A stretch of 64,000 bases of DNA from Saccharomycopsis fibuligera x Saccharomycopsis cf. fibuligera (GCA_001936135.1 CP012818.1:1240001-1304000); one strand, 5' to 3'; positions 33,301-43,627 are shown, counted from the stretch's first letter. Program-made: numbers and translations. Notes: a model not told the origin generated them from the letters alone.

Positions 33301-34600
33301 TAGAGCATCGACTACTGGTTCTAATAGTCTTACATTTACAGAAACTAATAGAACCGGATCAAGTACATCTATAATGGGAGGCAGATCCAACACTTTAAAA
33401 TTGGATTTGTCAAACAGTTCTGGCTTGAAATACCCATTGTCATTTGTGTATATTGGTAGAAGAGGTTACGATATGACTCTTTATGGTCAAAATGCTCAAG
33501 TGCAACGTCAGTTATTTGAATCTATTGAGCAACAACAATTGAAACTCAAAAGACTCAATGACATTTTTACATTGGTACCATTGACAGAACGTTTTTTCAA
33601 TCATCAAACTAACAGAATCAACTGTGCTATTCCATTTTACGGTGGCCGTAGATTGGTCTGTGGTACTGATTCGGGCATTTTTGTTTCTACTATAAGAATG
33701 TGTGTTTCTGATAACAAACAATCCAGAGTGGTTTCTAACCCAATCAATGTTATTGATAAGCCAAACGTCACCCAAATTGAAGTGTTAGATGATTACCAAA
33801 CTCTTTTGGCAATTTGTGACAAGAAATTATATTGTTGGCCATTGGATGTTTTGGAATCTTTCAACGTTAAGGAAAATTCTAAGAAGGGGAAAGAGTTATT
33901 AACACATGTTTCGTTTTTCAAAGTGGGGGTATGTGATGGTAAAAGGTTAGTTTGTGCTGCTAAAAATGGGTCCTCACATTCTATCAAAATTTTTGAACCA
34001 ATTGATCCGCGGAAAAAGATTGCCAAGAAGAAATTCAAGAGTGAGTCTAAAGAAATGCCATTTAATTCAGAAATTGTTTCCATTTCATTTTTGAAGGCCA
34101 AATTATGTGTTGTTGGATGTACTAGAGGTTTTCAAGTTGTTTCTATTGAAAGAGGTACTATGGAACAACTTCTTGATCCAGCAGATACGTCGTTGGATTT
34201 TGCCACCAGAAGAGAAGGCTTGAAACCTATTGCCATTTATAAATTAAATGCTGATTATTTGCTTTCCTATTCGGAATTCTCATTTTTTGTTGACGTTAAT
34301 GGTTGGAGATCTAGACCAACTTGGATTATCCACTGGGAAGGCTTACCACAATCATTTGCTCTTTGGTATCCATATTTATTATCCTTTGATAATAATTTTA
34401 TTGAAATCAGAGATTGCAATACGAGTGAATTGTTACGGATCATTACTGGTGAAGGAATCAGACTACTTCATGCAAGCTCACAAGAAATCTTGTATGCTTA
34501 TGTTGATGAAAATGGATATGATGTGGTTGCATCATTGGATTTTTGGGATAAAGCTAATAAGAACAGTTATCCAATGGCAAAATCAATTAGTGATTCTTAG
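30346..34600 (+). CDS. ROM2: Rho1 guanine nucleotide exchange factor ROM2, three exons
   Basis: Exons 30346-30511, 30588-30654 and 30859-34600 give 1324 residues (S. cerevisiae Rom2 has 1356). The Asn/Gln/Pro/Ser-rich N-terminus runs to about 360. A DEP domain follows (about 365-450, LTYRDAFTGQEAINVICLI). The RhoGEF domain (about 590-780) has complete CR1 (FETIYTERDFVKDLEYI) and CR3 (LSKPTSRPARYPLLLGQVLKK). A PH domain (about 815-960) and a CNH domain (about 985-1290) complete the Rom1/Rom2 order. Rom2 activates Rho1 at the cell surface downstream of wall sensors, feeding the Pkc1 wall-integrity pathway. Retaining intron 2 gives an immediate stop (GAG TAA), so splicing is required. Only one in-frame CTG was found by eye in the long exon. 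Confidence 0.92.
30512..30587 (+). other. ROM2 intron 1, 76 nt
   Basis: Donor GTATGT, branch point TACTAAC, acceptor TTCCAG. It joins ...AAC G to TA CCT (Asn-Val-Pro). Confidence 0.88.
30655..30858 (+). other. ROM2 intron 2, 204 nt
   Basis: Donor GTAAGT, a 27-bp T run (30799-30825), branch point TACTAAC (30841-30847) and acceptor CCTAG at 30858. A nearer AG at 30849 keeps the frame but lies only 2 nt after the branch-point motif. The other introns here use 10-13 nt, so 30858 is preferred. Confidence 0.75.
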
Positions 34601-34661
34601 CTTGGGCAACTTTGCTAAAATGTTGGTTTTCCTTCGATTGTTCATTTTTCATTATTTTGTT

Positions 34662-34704
<43 letters not shown>
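34662..34704. repeat. (ATC)n microsatellite in the ROM2 3' region
   Basis: About 14 uninterrupted ATC units beginning 62 bp after the ROM2 stop, probably within the 3' UTR. Confidence 0.9.
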
Positions 34705-36743
34705 CAATTATTATTTTTAAAGGCACCAGAGTCACAGGTGACTTTCTTTTTCACATTTTCATTAGAAACAAAAATTAAAGCCGGGTCAAGATAAAATCAG
34801 CCTAAAACAAGAAAAGCCAAGACGTGTGCATACTAATAGAAAGTTGCAACTCATTTTGTTCATATTATTTAGTTATCACAGTTTTACGTGTATTTAAGCA
34901 GGGTAGCTTTTTTACTAACAGGTGATGAGTACTTCTAACCATGTCTGTTACTATGTTGTCCAATTTTTGTTTCCTTGAGTTGTTTAGAAAAGAGAAAAAG
35001 AAGAAATAGAAAAGAGAAGAGAGAAGGATAATATACTATATTGTTTGTTTTTTCAAGTTTTGGGTGTTATTAGATATCTGTCTTTTATGTTTATTCTTAT
35101 ACCTATATCTGGCTATTCTTATTCCCTGAACTATTCATTTTTCAATTTTTTTTCATTTGCGTATACTCTTTACTCTTTTTGCAACCATTTCCTTATCTAT
35201 TATTGTACGCTCTCTTATTTTATCTTTATCTCTATTTTTTCTTTCTTACTATCATAACTATTACTCTTTTTATTATCTTTTCTATCGTCGTTGAAGTTCT
35301 CTCTGTTTGCTTGTTCATTTTGTCTACTGACTTATCTACCTACTTATCTACCTACTTATTGACTTACCTTACTTTCTTCCTTCTCATATTTATCATTTTT
35401 GTCATTTTTGTCATGTTTGTCATAGTTGTCATAGTTGTCATATTTGCCATTTGTCATCCATTACTCTAAGTTATTCCCAAATCATTTAATTTTTGCCAAT
35501 TGCAACTCGTTTTCTTTTTATTATGCTGTTCTTTATTTTTTTTTTTTTTTTAAAAAAAAAAAAAATTCTGTTTTCTGTTTTGTTTTTATTTATTTTATTT
35601 TGTTTTTTACCATCTATATGCTAATTCACATAGTTTTCACGCATGGGCGGGCTTATTATCATCACTATACTCATAATTATCTGTTTGCTTTTTTATATCG
35701 TTGTTGCAGTTTTTGATTACCGTTAAAATGTTGATTTGTTGATTTGTTGTTTTGTTGTTTTACTGATTTATTGATTCGTCATGCAAAAATAAAGAAAACT
35801 TTCTGATCTTGAAATAAAATAACATTTTCAGTTTTGATTTTATTTTGTCTCTCAAAAAGCTGGCAAAGCAAAAAAGGCAAGATTTGCAAACAAAGCTGTA
35901 ACGCTGGAAAACTCTCGGAAAAGCAGAATGTCAGTTCTTTGCTTCGTTTCGTCTTTGTGCCAAATAATAACCTAAATACAGTTCCAAATACACTTTTTTT
36001 TTCTGTATCTGTTAACTGTATTGACAGACAGCTTGACGGTTGCTCGACAAATTCTGTAAATCTGAGAGGATTACAACTGTAGCCACGTGCTTCCAACCTA
36101 TCCTTATCCCATGCACTCGACGCACTACTGATGACTTTTAAAGTATTAAAACATTTTTGCAAACGTCTTCTGCTTATGTCATGATGATACCAAAAAGAAA
36201 AGCTGGCTAGCTGGCTAGCTGGCTGGCCGACTCTGGGATTAGCGAGAGAGCAAACGAGAAACGGCTGCAACATTTTAGTATGCAATTCAAATTTGACGCA
36301 GTTTAAATCCACGAGTGCTATTCATGTTATCTGCAGATACGAGACTTACAGAAACCAAAAAATGTCGCAGGCTATGTGTATATCGCTTCTATAGCTAGGC
36401 AGGGATCACTGAGCAAAAATGTCAAAGATCTGGGAATTTACCTCTCAAGAGGCACTTGTATATTTAAGAAAAAGTGCGCAGCTCCTATACCGTAAAAGTT
36501 AAATTTTCTATGCTGCTGCGCCATCGGGGATAGCGAAGCCTCGGATATTATCTTTTCACACTGTCCATGCTTTTCATGTGGTTACGGTGACTCCCTGTTT
36601 CCGTTATTCGTGATATTTCATACAGGCAACTTTCGTTACTTTGTTCAGACAAACCTTCACTATTGATCAACGAGTACAACGAGTACTCTAGTACACATAC
36701 GTTATCATGAACTTTCGACAGAAAAATGTTTTCTTTCACTGTT

Positions 36744-36782
36744 GGTAGGTACCCAGCCTAATCAGACGAGGCTGTACCTACC
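36744..36782. repeat. imperfect inverted repeat
   Basis: GGTAGGTAC-(CC)-AGCCT pairs with AGGCTGTACCTACC across a 9-bp gap. The ACGAGGCTGTA part is repeated directly at 36787-36797. Confidence 0.55.
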
Positions 36783-37354
36783 CTAAACGAGGCTGTATCC
36801 CCCCCTAGCACCCTACCAGGTGATTTAAATAACCAACTGCATCGACAGCTGCCGTGTTTCCTCTTCGATCATTTTCTCTTCGTCTCCATTGATAGACCCA
36901 AATTCGTTTAGCCTTTCAATTTTGTGCACTGCGCACTACCGTCAGCTTCCAAATTTGGATCCGTTTAGCTGTCCTAAACAGCCGCATTGCAGTAGGGGTT
37001 GAGTAGAATGCTTAGTAAGTTGGCTGATCAGTACAATACAGCATTGGACTGTATATGTTTGCAAGCAAACAAAAAAAGCCGCAATTTTTTTTGTGCCTAT
37101 ATACATATACTATATACACATACTCGTGAAAAAGAACAAGATAAAATAGAGAAGATAGTAAAGCAAATCGCAAGTAAATACAAAACAAATGTGTAAGAAG
37201 TGAATGTGTCAAAATATACCAAACGCCATAATCCAAATACAAAAACGAAAAAGAAAAATCAAATAGTAAAAAAGAAGAAATGAATCTCAAAAAGAAAAAG
37301 TTGGGCATCGTAAGGAACAATAAAAATCGTAAAATGATAAAGCAAAAGAGATCG

Positions 37355-38026
37355 TTATGCCTTGTTTTTCTTTCTGCCAAACAAGCCTCTTTTCTTCTTT
37401 TGAGGCTTCTCGGCCGGCTTCGAAGTCTGGTAGACCGGCTGTTCCACAGTTCTAGGAACTGCGGCGGCATTAGCATTAACAGCAGCTCCGTTAACACCTA
37501 CACCAGCATTGTTGGCAGCACCAGCATAACGATCGTAAGGATTTCCCTGTGCGTACGGGCTATTGCTATCAAACAATCCAAAATTTGGTCTTACTGACCA
37601 CCCATACATCGGAGTTTCCAAATTGCTCTTGTAAAATGGGTCCCCGGTAATGGCATACTCAAACGATCTAATGGTATCCATTGGGCGTTCGTCTCTTGGT
37701 CTCGTCGGATTAGAAATGTCTGGTCTGCTAATAGGATTGCCGAACGCATCTTTGAAGCCCGGAGATAATGCTATTTTACTCAAAGAATTGATGCTATCTT
37801 GATTGCGATGTTCATTGGCCTCTTCGAATGGCTGCTGTTCATTCACCGCATTAAGAATTGGATCGTGCACGTTGATGGTACGGATCTTCAATTTTTCTTG
37901 GTCCAGCTTGCTGAGCTTGACGGATTTGCGCATGTTGTCGAGCTGCTGATGAGAGCCATGGCCAGAACCTTGGCCAGACAGGCCACTGCTTCTGCTGTCT
38001 TTGCGAGACTTGCGTCTAAGTGGCAT
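37355..38026 (-). CDS. small fungal protein of the YMR295C/YGR273C type (probably DUF2406)
   Basis: A 223-residue protein starting at ATG 38026. The N-terminus is basic and Ser/Gly-rich (MPLRRKSRKDSRSS). The centre holds a conserved-looking block (about 95-150): GFKDAFGNPISRPDISNPTR, then RPMDTIRSFEYAITGDP and LETPMYGWSVRPNF. The C-terminus is Ala/Asn-rich and ends in a basic cluster (PQKKKRGLFGRKKNKA). The TIRSFEYAITGDP block is what I remember from yeast YMR295C and YGR273C, whose function is unknown; the family number DUF2406 is from memory. The terminal basic and phenylalanine residues could bind membrane or act in nuclear import. No operon-like context helps. Confidence 0.7.
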   Translation of the reverse strand: MPLRRKSRKDSRSSGLSGQGSGHGSHQQLDNMRKSVKLSKLDQEKLKIRTINVHDPILNAVNEQQPFEEANEHRNQDSINSLSKIALSPGFKDAFGNPISRPDISNPTRPRDERPMDTIRSFEYAITGDPFYKSNLETPMYGWSVRPNFGLFDSNSPYAQGNPYDRYAGAANNAGVGVNGAAVNANAAAVPRTVEQPVYQTSKPAEKPQKKKRGLFGRKKNKA

Positions 38027-38969
38027 TTTGTGTTGCTTGGATTGTCGAGATGAGTGATGGAAGCAGAGAGAACTTTCGATTGAGCGGCTATAAGCACTAG
38101 CGAGCGAGCCAAATGGGCGGGTTTAAAACCAAGGAGGCAAGCGAGCGAGAGAGTAAGTGGGTGAGTAAGGAAGAGGGAAGCGTGAACTGTGAAGTTGTGC
38201 AACGGAAGTGTTAGGAGAATGATAAATACTAAATGTGAATTGTAAAACAAAAAAAGAAGAAGAAAACTGCTAAACGAAAAAAGGAAATTGCAGAGAAGGC
38301 GATACTCGAAGTGTATTTATAGACTTCCCAGAGTACGAGTGTATCCTATGGAAAGCAGAAGCCTTCCCAGCTGCCGAACGAGGAGGAGGCGGTGGTGAGC
38401 TGCAGCATCTTGACATGATTTCGCAGACGCTCGCAGCGACTGCAAAGGCAGTTACGGGGGCAGTTATCCGGCCCGGTATGAGGATTCCGGGGGCAGCGAT
38501 TGTGCCTGCCATCAGCCTAATCGCCAATCAGAGCCAAGCTACAACAGTACAATCGTTATTGTTGATAATTACAAACTTTATTCGCTCTGGCCTATACAAA
38601 AATCAGGCAGTCACACATCGCCCACGGCTGGATTGTCCCAACTGCGTCAGAGATCTGCAATAGAGTACACTACATTGCTACAATAGCTATTGTCGGTGCC
38701 CCTTGCAGAAGACAATCGTTGATTTGACAAGAATAAAAACATCTCACTGGATGATGAAACCGACCAGCGGTGGCTGTAACGTTAAGCATAATAAAATATG
38801 ACACGGCTATATAAAAAGGAAACAGAACGACTAGCAACACTGGAGCGAGAAAGAAAAGAAACAAAAGGAAAAATGGTGAATTGAAAACGAGAAAAGATCA
38901 CATAATAGCGCATCGCTATAATAGCTCAACCAACAATCAGCCCAGCATTGCTTGGTACTGAATTTGCCT
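38027..38969. other. intergenic region between two minus-strand genes
   Basis: A 943-bp spacer that carries the upstream region of the YMR295C-like gene on its left side and the 3' end of the GPI-protein gene on its right. No gene is supported. Confidence 0.4.
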
Positions 38970-39599
38970 TTACACCAAGCCCACCACAAGCATTAACATC
39001 GTTTGCAACACAGCCATCCACGATGAGCCTTGTTGCTCGTTGAGCATCGCCACCACCCCAAGATTGGCACCACCGCTGGACACCACCGAGGCCGAAGTTC
39101 TGGTGCTGGTGCTAGTGCCGGTGCTTATGGTGCTGCTGACGGTCTCAGTCTTTCCATTGCTGCCAGTAGTGGTGTAAATGTCGATAATTGGGGTAATGGT
39201 GGTATGACCGTTTGCGTCGCCGCTCACGTAAGCCGAGCCGGTGGTTGTAGTACCCGGGTACGAAGTTGTAGCACTTGATGTTGATGCTGAGGAAGTTGAT
39301 GTTGATGTTGAGGGAGATGATGTTGATGTTGAGTCACTTTCAGTGGTGGTGGTTGAAACGCTGGCAAGTTTCCCTCCGGCAGCTGTGTATTCACTCCACC
39401 ATTCTGGCGTCCAGTAGCTGTTGGTGATTGACGGCACCCACCAGATGGTTTCTACTGAGCCGTCGCTTTTGGTCAATACTGTTGCGGGTGAGGTGTTGGC
39501 ACTGGCGGTGGTACTAGTGGTGGTGTCAGCTTTGACTGCTTGACAAAAGGTGGTAAGCAAGACAAGAAGGGCAAGATTTTCTTTTTTTAAGCAAGACAT
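38970..39599 (-). CDS. putative GPI-anchored Ser/Thr-rich cell-surface protein
   Basis: A 209-residue protein starting at ATG 39599. The signal peptide is clear (MSCLKKENLALLVLLTTFCQAVKAD, cleavage near residue 25). The mature part opens with a Thr/Ser-rich stretch and a tryptophan-rich block (about 50-72, VETIWWVPSITNSYWTPEWW). It continues as a low-complexity Ser/Thr region full of TSTSS-type repeats suited to O-mannosylation. The C-terminus has small residues (SSGGANLG) and then a hydrophobic tail (WMAVLQTMLMLVVGLV), as expected for a GPI-anchor signal. Such proteins sit in the cell wall or plasma membrane of yeasts. I do not recognise a named family, and no catalytic motif is visible. Confidence 0.75.
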   Translation of the reverse strand: MSCLKKENLALLVLLTTFCQAVKADTTTSTTASANTSPATVLTKSDGSVETIWWVPSITNSYWTPEWWSEYTAAGGKLASVSTTTTESDSTSTSSPSTSTSTSSASTSSATTSYPGTTTTGSAYVSGDANGHTTITPIIDIYTTTGSNGKTETVSSTISTGTSTSTRTSASVVSSGGANLGVVAMLNEQQGSSWMAVLQTMLMLVVGLV

Positions 39600-40641
39600 G
39601 TTCGATTGTTTTAGTTCTTGAGAAATCTTGCAAATTGGTTGTGCTATTGAGCAAATTACTTTCTATTAGGCTACTGATTGGAAACTTGGCGCAATGAATA
39701 GTCTCACTCTTGGTTGTTATTGTTTTATTAAATCAACAAAACAACTACTGAAAACTACAACTTAGAGCTGGGATATGTACAGCCATATATACACTCGAAC
39801 GGTCTGCTCACATCTCTTAATACCTTAACCTACATTCTCGCTAATTTTTATTTTCATCACTCATGTTGGAACATTATCCACTAGTGCAGCATTCCCGTGC
39901 CGCAGATGGCAACATCGCGTACACGCACCGTCTCAGTGCACTAAGACACTTCTGGTCGCTAAATACAGATCAAACGATATCAGGGCTCTATAGCTTGCAA
40001 GGCGTCTGGGTTGATTCGACAAAGTATCGAGATAGCTAAGCCTTTAAAAAGAAGGCCAAGAGACTTTTATGAAAATGAGAATTTGCATGAGAATGGAAAT
40101 GTTATTTCTATGTTTGTGAATTTCTCAGAAAATCCAGTAACGAAAGAAGGCAATAGCTAAGCTTTTGCTGCGGACGGTCATTAGGCACGCATGGCTTAGA
40201 AATGACTCTTTTTTTGTGTACTTTGAAAAAAGCTTTTACATTCACAGGAGGATTTTTTTTTGTCCAAGAGAACTGAAAATTATACAACTCACAAAAGATG
40301 CCAGAGATTTGAAGCGTATCCAAAATGCTATATGAATGAGCACCTCGTGAACACAAATGATTATATAATGCAGCTTTACACCAAAAGTCTCCTTTTACTA
40401 TGCGGTGTTTGGTTGTATACACTGTTGGTGTAAGGGTGCTGATATCTGAGGCTTGCAGAATGACTTGTGGTATTTGGTGTAGTATTATGGCGCGATTGCA
40501 TCAGTCTATGTACTGGAATACTGCTGTTTGAGGATTAACCTCAAACACTAACCGCCCGTTTCTTTTGAATTGATCTAATGCCATATGTTTTTCAAAACAC
40601 GGATGTTTGTTCTTATGCTGTTGTTTCACAGGGTAACTTTT
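39600..40641. other. intergenic region upstream of the GPI protein and tRNA-Val
   Basis: About 1 kb. The part near 39600-39800 is probably the leader and promoter of the GPI-protein gene. The 104-codon minus-strand frame at 40108-40422 shows no motif. A TGTTGGAAC motif near 39865 looks like the edge of some yeast LTRs, but no matching end was found. Confidence 0.4.
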
Positions 40642-40715
40642 GGTTTCGTGGTCTAGTTGGTTATGGCATCTGCTTAACACGCAGAACGTCCCCAGTTCGA
40701 TCCTGGGCGAAATCA
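40642..40715 (+). tRNA. tRNA-Val (anticodon AAC)
   Basis: A complete cloverleaf of 74 nt. Acceptor stem GGTTTCG/CGAAATC (one G-T wobble). D arm with the A-box-like TGGTCTAGTTGG. Anticodon stem TCTGC/GCAGA with loop TTAACAC and anticodon AAC at 40676-40678. T arm CCCAG-TTCGATC-CTGGG carrying the B box GTTCGATCC (40695-40703). There is no intron, and the discriminator base is A. The 3' CCA is not encoded, as usual in eukaryotes. Confidence 0.95.
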
Positions 40716-40721
40716 TTTTTT
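40716..40721 (+). terminator. RNA polymerase III terminator
   Basis: A T6 run directly after the tRNA discriminator base. Confidence 0.85.
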
Positions 40722-41799
40722 CTCAATCAGTTTACACTCCCAAATTAGTGGAAAAGAGCTGTGAAGTAAGGTGTGTACGCATATCAGGTTTACTATGCAG
40801 ATGAAATATTACATAAAGATAGTAATCATCTATTTTAAAAACACTTGAAGTGAGAAGTTCGGGCATCTATTTGATGGGATATTCACTTTGCTTTGTGTAT
40901 TCGTCGCTGGTTGCCGACTCCACCAAAAATAAGAACCACCAATGGAGTAAGTATAATTGAGGTGAAAGCTCAACGGGAAAAGTATTAAGATGAAATTTTG
41001 GCGCTCTGGTCTTTGCTGATATACTGAGGCACATCAGAAACCTTCAAAAGAAGATTTATTTCGAAGAATTCCTTTGGTCTACTCAAATCTGAAGTTATTT
41101 TTGTCTCTTCGTTGTGGGGCAAATTAAACACTGATGAGATGTACGCTGCATCGAGTCAAAGAATATTTCAAAAATAGACACATTCTCGGGGATGCTGTCC
41201 AAGTCAATTTGAAAAATGAAGCCCAAGCCAATTGGGAGAAACAGATTTCTTGGTTTGCGTCAAACACAGATAGATCAATAAAAGTTTTTGATCGCCATGA
41301 TCTACCGCCGTGATGAACAATGTAAACAATTAGAACAATAATCTACGTTTTTTTTCCCGCCTTATGGTGCAGGTCTACTCGAACTTGCCAACATTATCAT
41401 ACTAAACACAATGCACGTGTATTTACGAATAGTCAAGTTAAAAAAGTACAATTAACTTTATCAGAAAGAGTGTAAAAAAATACACGGAAAGATAAATGAG
41501 CAGAAGATTGAGTGTGGTAGAAAAATAGAGAATATATAGAAAAAAGTAGAGAATCAGTCCAAGAAAATGGGTCAAAAAAAAAAAAAAAAAAAAACGTTCA
41601 ATGATATAACTGGTTAAGAAAATGATAAAAAAAATGGACAAAAGAAAATGATAAAAAAATAAAACGCAAAAAACAAAACACAATATTCATAAATCATCAA
41701 GATTTCAAAGTTCGTTATGAAAGATTCTCAAGTTCCCTTCAGTTTTTATTTTGCTTTTGTTGCTCAACGTCAGTGTCAACAGTAATGCAAAAATTATCG
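40722..41799. other. intergenic region, no gene seen
   Basis: About 1.1 kb between the tRNA and the 3' end of the glutaredoxin-like gene, with a 21-bp A run at 41574-41594. No open frame shows a motif. Confidence 0.4.
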
Positions 41800-43227
41800 C
41801 TAGGCTGCTCTTTCAACGTTAAAAATACCCTCACCCAAGTCTTTTAAAATACTCAACAAGCGGCCTTCTTCATGTGCTTCTTTGAGCTGTCTTGCATTAC
41901 CAATTGGCTTGCCAGCAATAACAATCCCCGGTAAAATGTTCTCACCGTCGCGAAGTTCGGGCAAGTCATATGTGTTGGTATTAGTATTTAGGTGGTCATC
42001 CCTTGTTTCAAAAGCGACAGAATCTCTTTTGGAATCACTATTAAGTTGAGAATCATTATCGTTGTCTTCGGACAATGATTCTGCTCTAGATTTTGACTTT
42101 GTTTTAGATTTTGATGTTGACGTGGAGGAGCTTGATGAACTGCCTTTGCTGATAGTGCTGCCACCCCTGCCATTTTGGCTGTCCGCAGTTGTGTGTCCAT
42201 CATCATTGTTAAGTTTATAGTAAAGTTCGTTAATGTAAATTGCCAACTCTTTGAAATGAGGGTGGCGGTCCAAGGAAACGTATGTAGGTACTGGGGTAAT
42301 TTGATAGTGTTTGCTAAGAGTCTTCAATAAGTCCTTGGAGTTGATTTGATGGGTTGCTGAGTTACCGTTCAAACTGGTGCTGCTACCAGCGCGGCCACCA
42401 GTGTTAGAGTATTTTAGAGGATTAGAATCAGAATCACGCTTGCTAAATCCAGAAGCATGGTCCTTGGGAATTGGCAATTTCGGATTGTCCCAAGTAAAAA
42501 CCACTACCGGAGACAAAGCAACAATAGCTTTAAATTCAGCACTAGGGTCAAATTTGTTGTTGGAAGCAGAGTAATCATCATCATGATAAACACTGTTTCC
42601 TTTGTCGCTGTTTTCGCTTTTACTGACTGAGGGATTCTTCAAACCGTGTCTACCAGTATCACTGATACCATTCTTGTTATTACCAGTTGCGGTTTTATCG
42701 TTTTTGTTAGTCAAAGATGCTTGTGGAGTACTAAGCTTGCCGGAACTGCTGTCATGTTGCTGTTTCGACAAGTCTTCAGCAAGCTTCAAGTCTGGGCTGT
42801 TCAATTTGCTGTCGCTTCCGCTACCAGCAACGGCTGCTTTGCCAACCCCAATGTCAGTGTACTCCTTAGCTCCAACATTCTCGCTTTTGCCAGCAGAGCC
42901 AGTAGAACCATGGTTTACCACAGCATCGCCACCAACCGCTTGCAACACAGTGTCAGTGCCTAGTTGGCCGCTGCTACTAGAAAGTGGGAGCAGGTCCTTG
43001 CCATAGCCATTTCCCAAAGAGTTAAAAATAGCGGAATTCTTGTAATCGAGGGAAACAATGCCAAATTTGACAAGACCAAAGGCCAAAAAGAGCAACGAGA
43101 TCAAAAGTACAGTAACACGTTTTAACAAAAGGCGACGATGGTGATGTGAGTGATGTTGATGATGTGGATGATGCTTGAGTTCTGGGCTGGACTCAATGTC
43201 CATATCAAAGGTGTTTTTTGCCGGCAT
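41800..43227 (-). CDS. cysteine-free glutaredoxin-fold type II membrane protein (Grx6/Grx7-related)
   Basis: A 475-residue protein; the first ATG in frame is at 43227. A His-rich cytosolic tail (HHPHHQHHSHHH, 19-30) precedes one transmembrane segment (about 38-56), giving type II topology as in the ER/Golgi glutaredoxins Grx6 and Grx7. A low-complexity Ser/Gly/Lys stalk follows to about 225. The C-terminal region (about 230-475) aligns with Grx6/7: SPVVVFTWDNP for SPIIIFSKSTC, LLKTLSKHYQITPVPTYVSLDRHPHFKEL for the helix-strand unit, and ILPGIVIAGKPIGNARQLKEAHEEG for the cis-Pro and glutathione-loop segment. Two low-complexity inserts split the fold. There is no cysteine anywhere in the protein, so thiol chemistry is excluded. 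Homology is inferred from short motifs only. Confidence 0.65.
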   Translation of the reverse strand: MPAKNTFDMDIESSPELKHHPHHQHHSHHHRRLLLKRVTVLLISLLFLAFGLVKFGIVSLDYKNSAIFNSLGNGYGKDLLPLSSSSGQLGTDTVLQAVGGDAVVNHGSTGSAGKSENVGAKEYTDIGVGKAAVAGSGSDSKLNSPDLKLAEDLSKQQHDSSSGKLSTPQASLTNKNDKTATGNNKNGISDTGRHGLKNPSVSKSENSDKGNSVYHDDDYSASNNKFDPSAEFKAIVALSPVVVFTWDNPKLPIPKDHASGFSKRDSDSNPLKYSNTGGRAGSSTSLNGNSATHQINSKDLLKTLSKHYQITPVPTYVSLDRHPHFKELAIYINELYYKLNNDDGHTTADSQNGRGGSTISKGSSSSSSTSTSKSKTKSKSRAESLSEDNDNDSQLNSDSKRDSVAFETRDDHLNTNTNTYDLPELRDGENILPGIVIAGKPIGNARQLKEAHEEGRLLSILKDLGEGIFNVERAA

Positions 43228-43627
43228 GGTTGTCCAGCGGATGGATTGAATCAGGGTCAAGGAAAAGAAAGGAGAAGAGAGGAAAGGGAAACTAAGAAGG
43301 GAGGAAAGAAACAGAATAGCTGCTAGTGGTACTTGGATATTGTGTTCTCAATTGCTGAATGTGCCAAACTTTGACAACAGCGAATCGCGAGAAGAAAAAT
43401 CAATTGTAACACGGGAAAAAATGGAGCAAACGGAAGAGCGGACGGGGCTCAAAAACCGGGGCTGAATAAGGCAACGCTTATATAAGCTCTAAAGGCACAC
43501 CGAAAACAAAGAAAAAGCTAATTGGCACAGAACTATTCCTACAATTAATTTATCTCTACTCAATGGGAGGAAGAACAGTCATCAGGAGCGCTCTATCAAA
43601 CGTATATTAGCATATTAATGATCCCGG
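43228..43627. other. intergenic region between two minus-strand genes
   Basis: A 400-bp spacer. It has a purine-rich leader next to 43228-43320 and a TATATAAG-like element near 43480-43490. It also contains the NGL2 3' end. No gene is seen. Confidence 0.4.

Larger units (their letters stand above)
34601..37354. other. 2.75-kb convergent intergenic region
   Basis: This region lies between the 3' ends of ROM2 and the YMR295C-like gene. It contains an (ATC)n microsatellite (34662-34704), a long pyrimidine-rich stretch (35.05-35.56 kb), a T-run/A-run junction (35537-35565), and a stem-like element at 36744-36782. The 177-codon minus-strand frame at 35779-36312 starts at GTG, shows no motif and is not accepted as a gene. 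Confidence 0.45.

Noticed and set aside
35779-36312. 177-codon minus-strand open frame
   Set aside because: It starts at GTG, shows no motif or biased composition, and lies between convergent genes. A chance frame is more likely.
40108-40422. 104-codon minus-strand frame upstream of tRNA-Val
   Set aside because: It has no motif, and no relation to transposon proteins could be recognised.
39865-40641. Possible solo LTR near the tRNA (TGTTGGAAC motif)
   Set aside because: I found no matching CAACA-type end, no target duplication and no second copy in the window.
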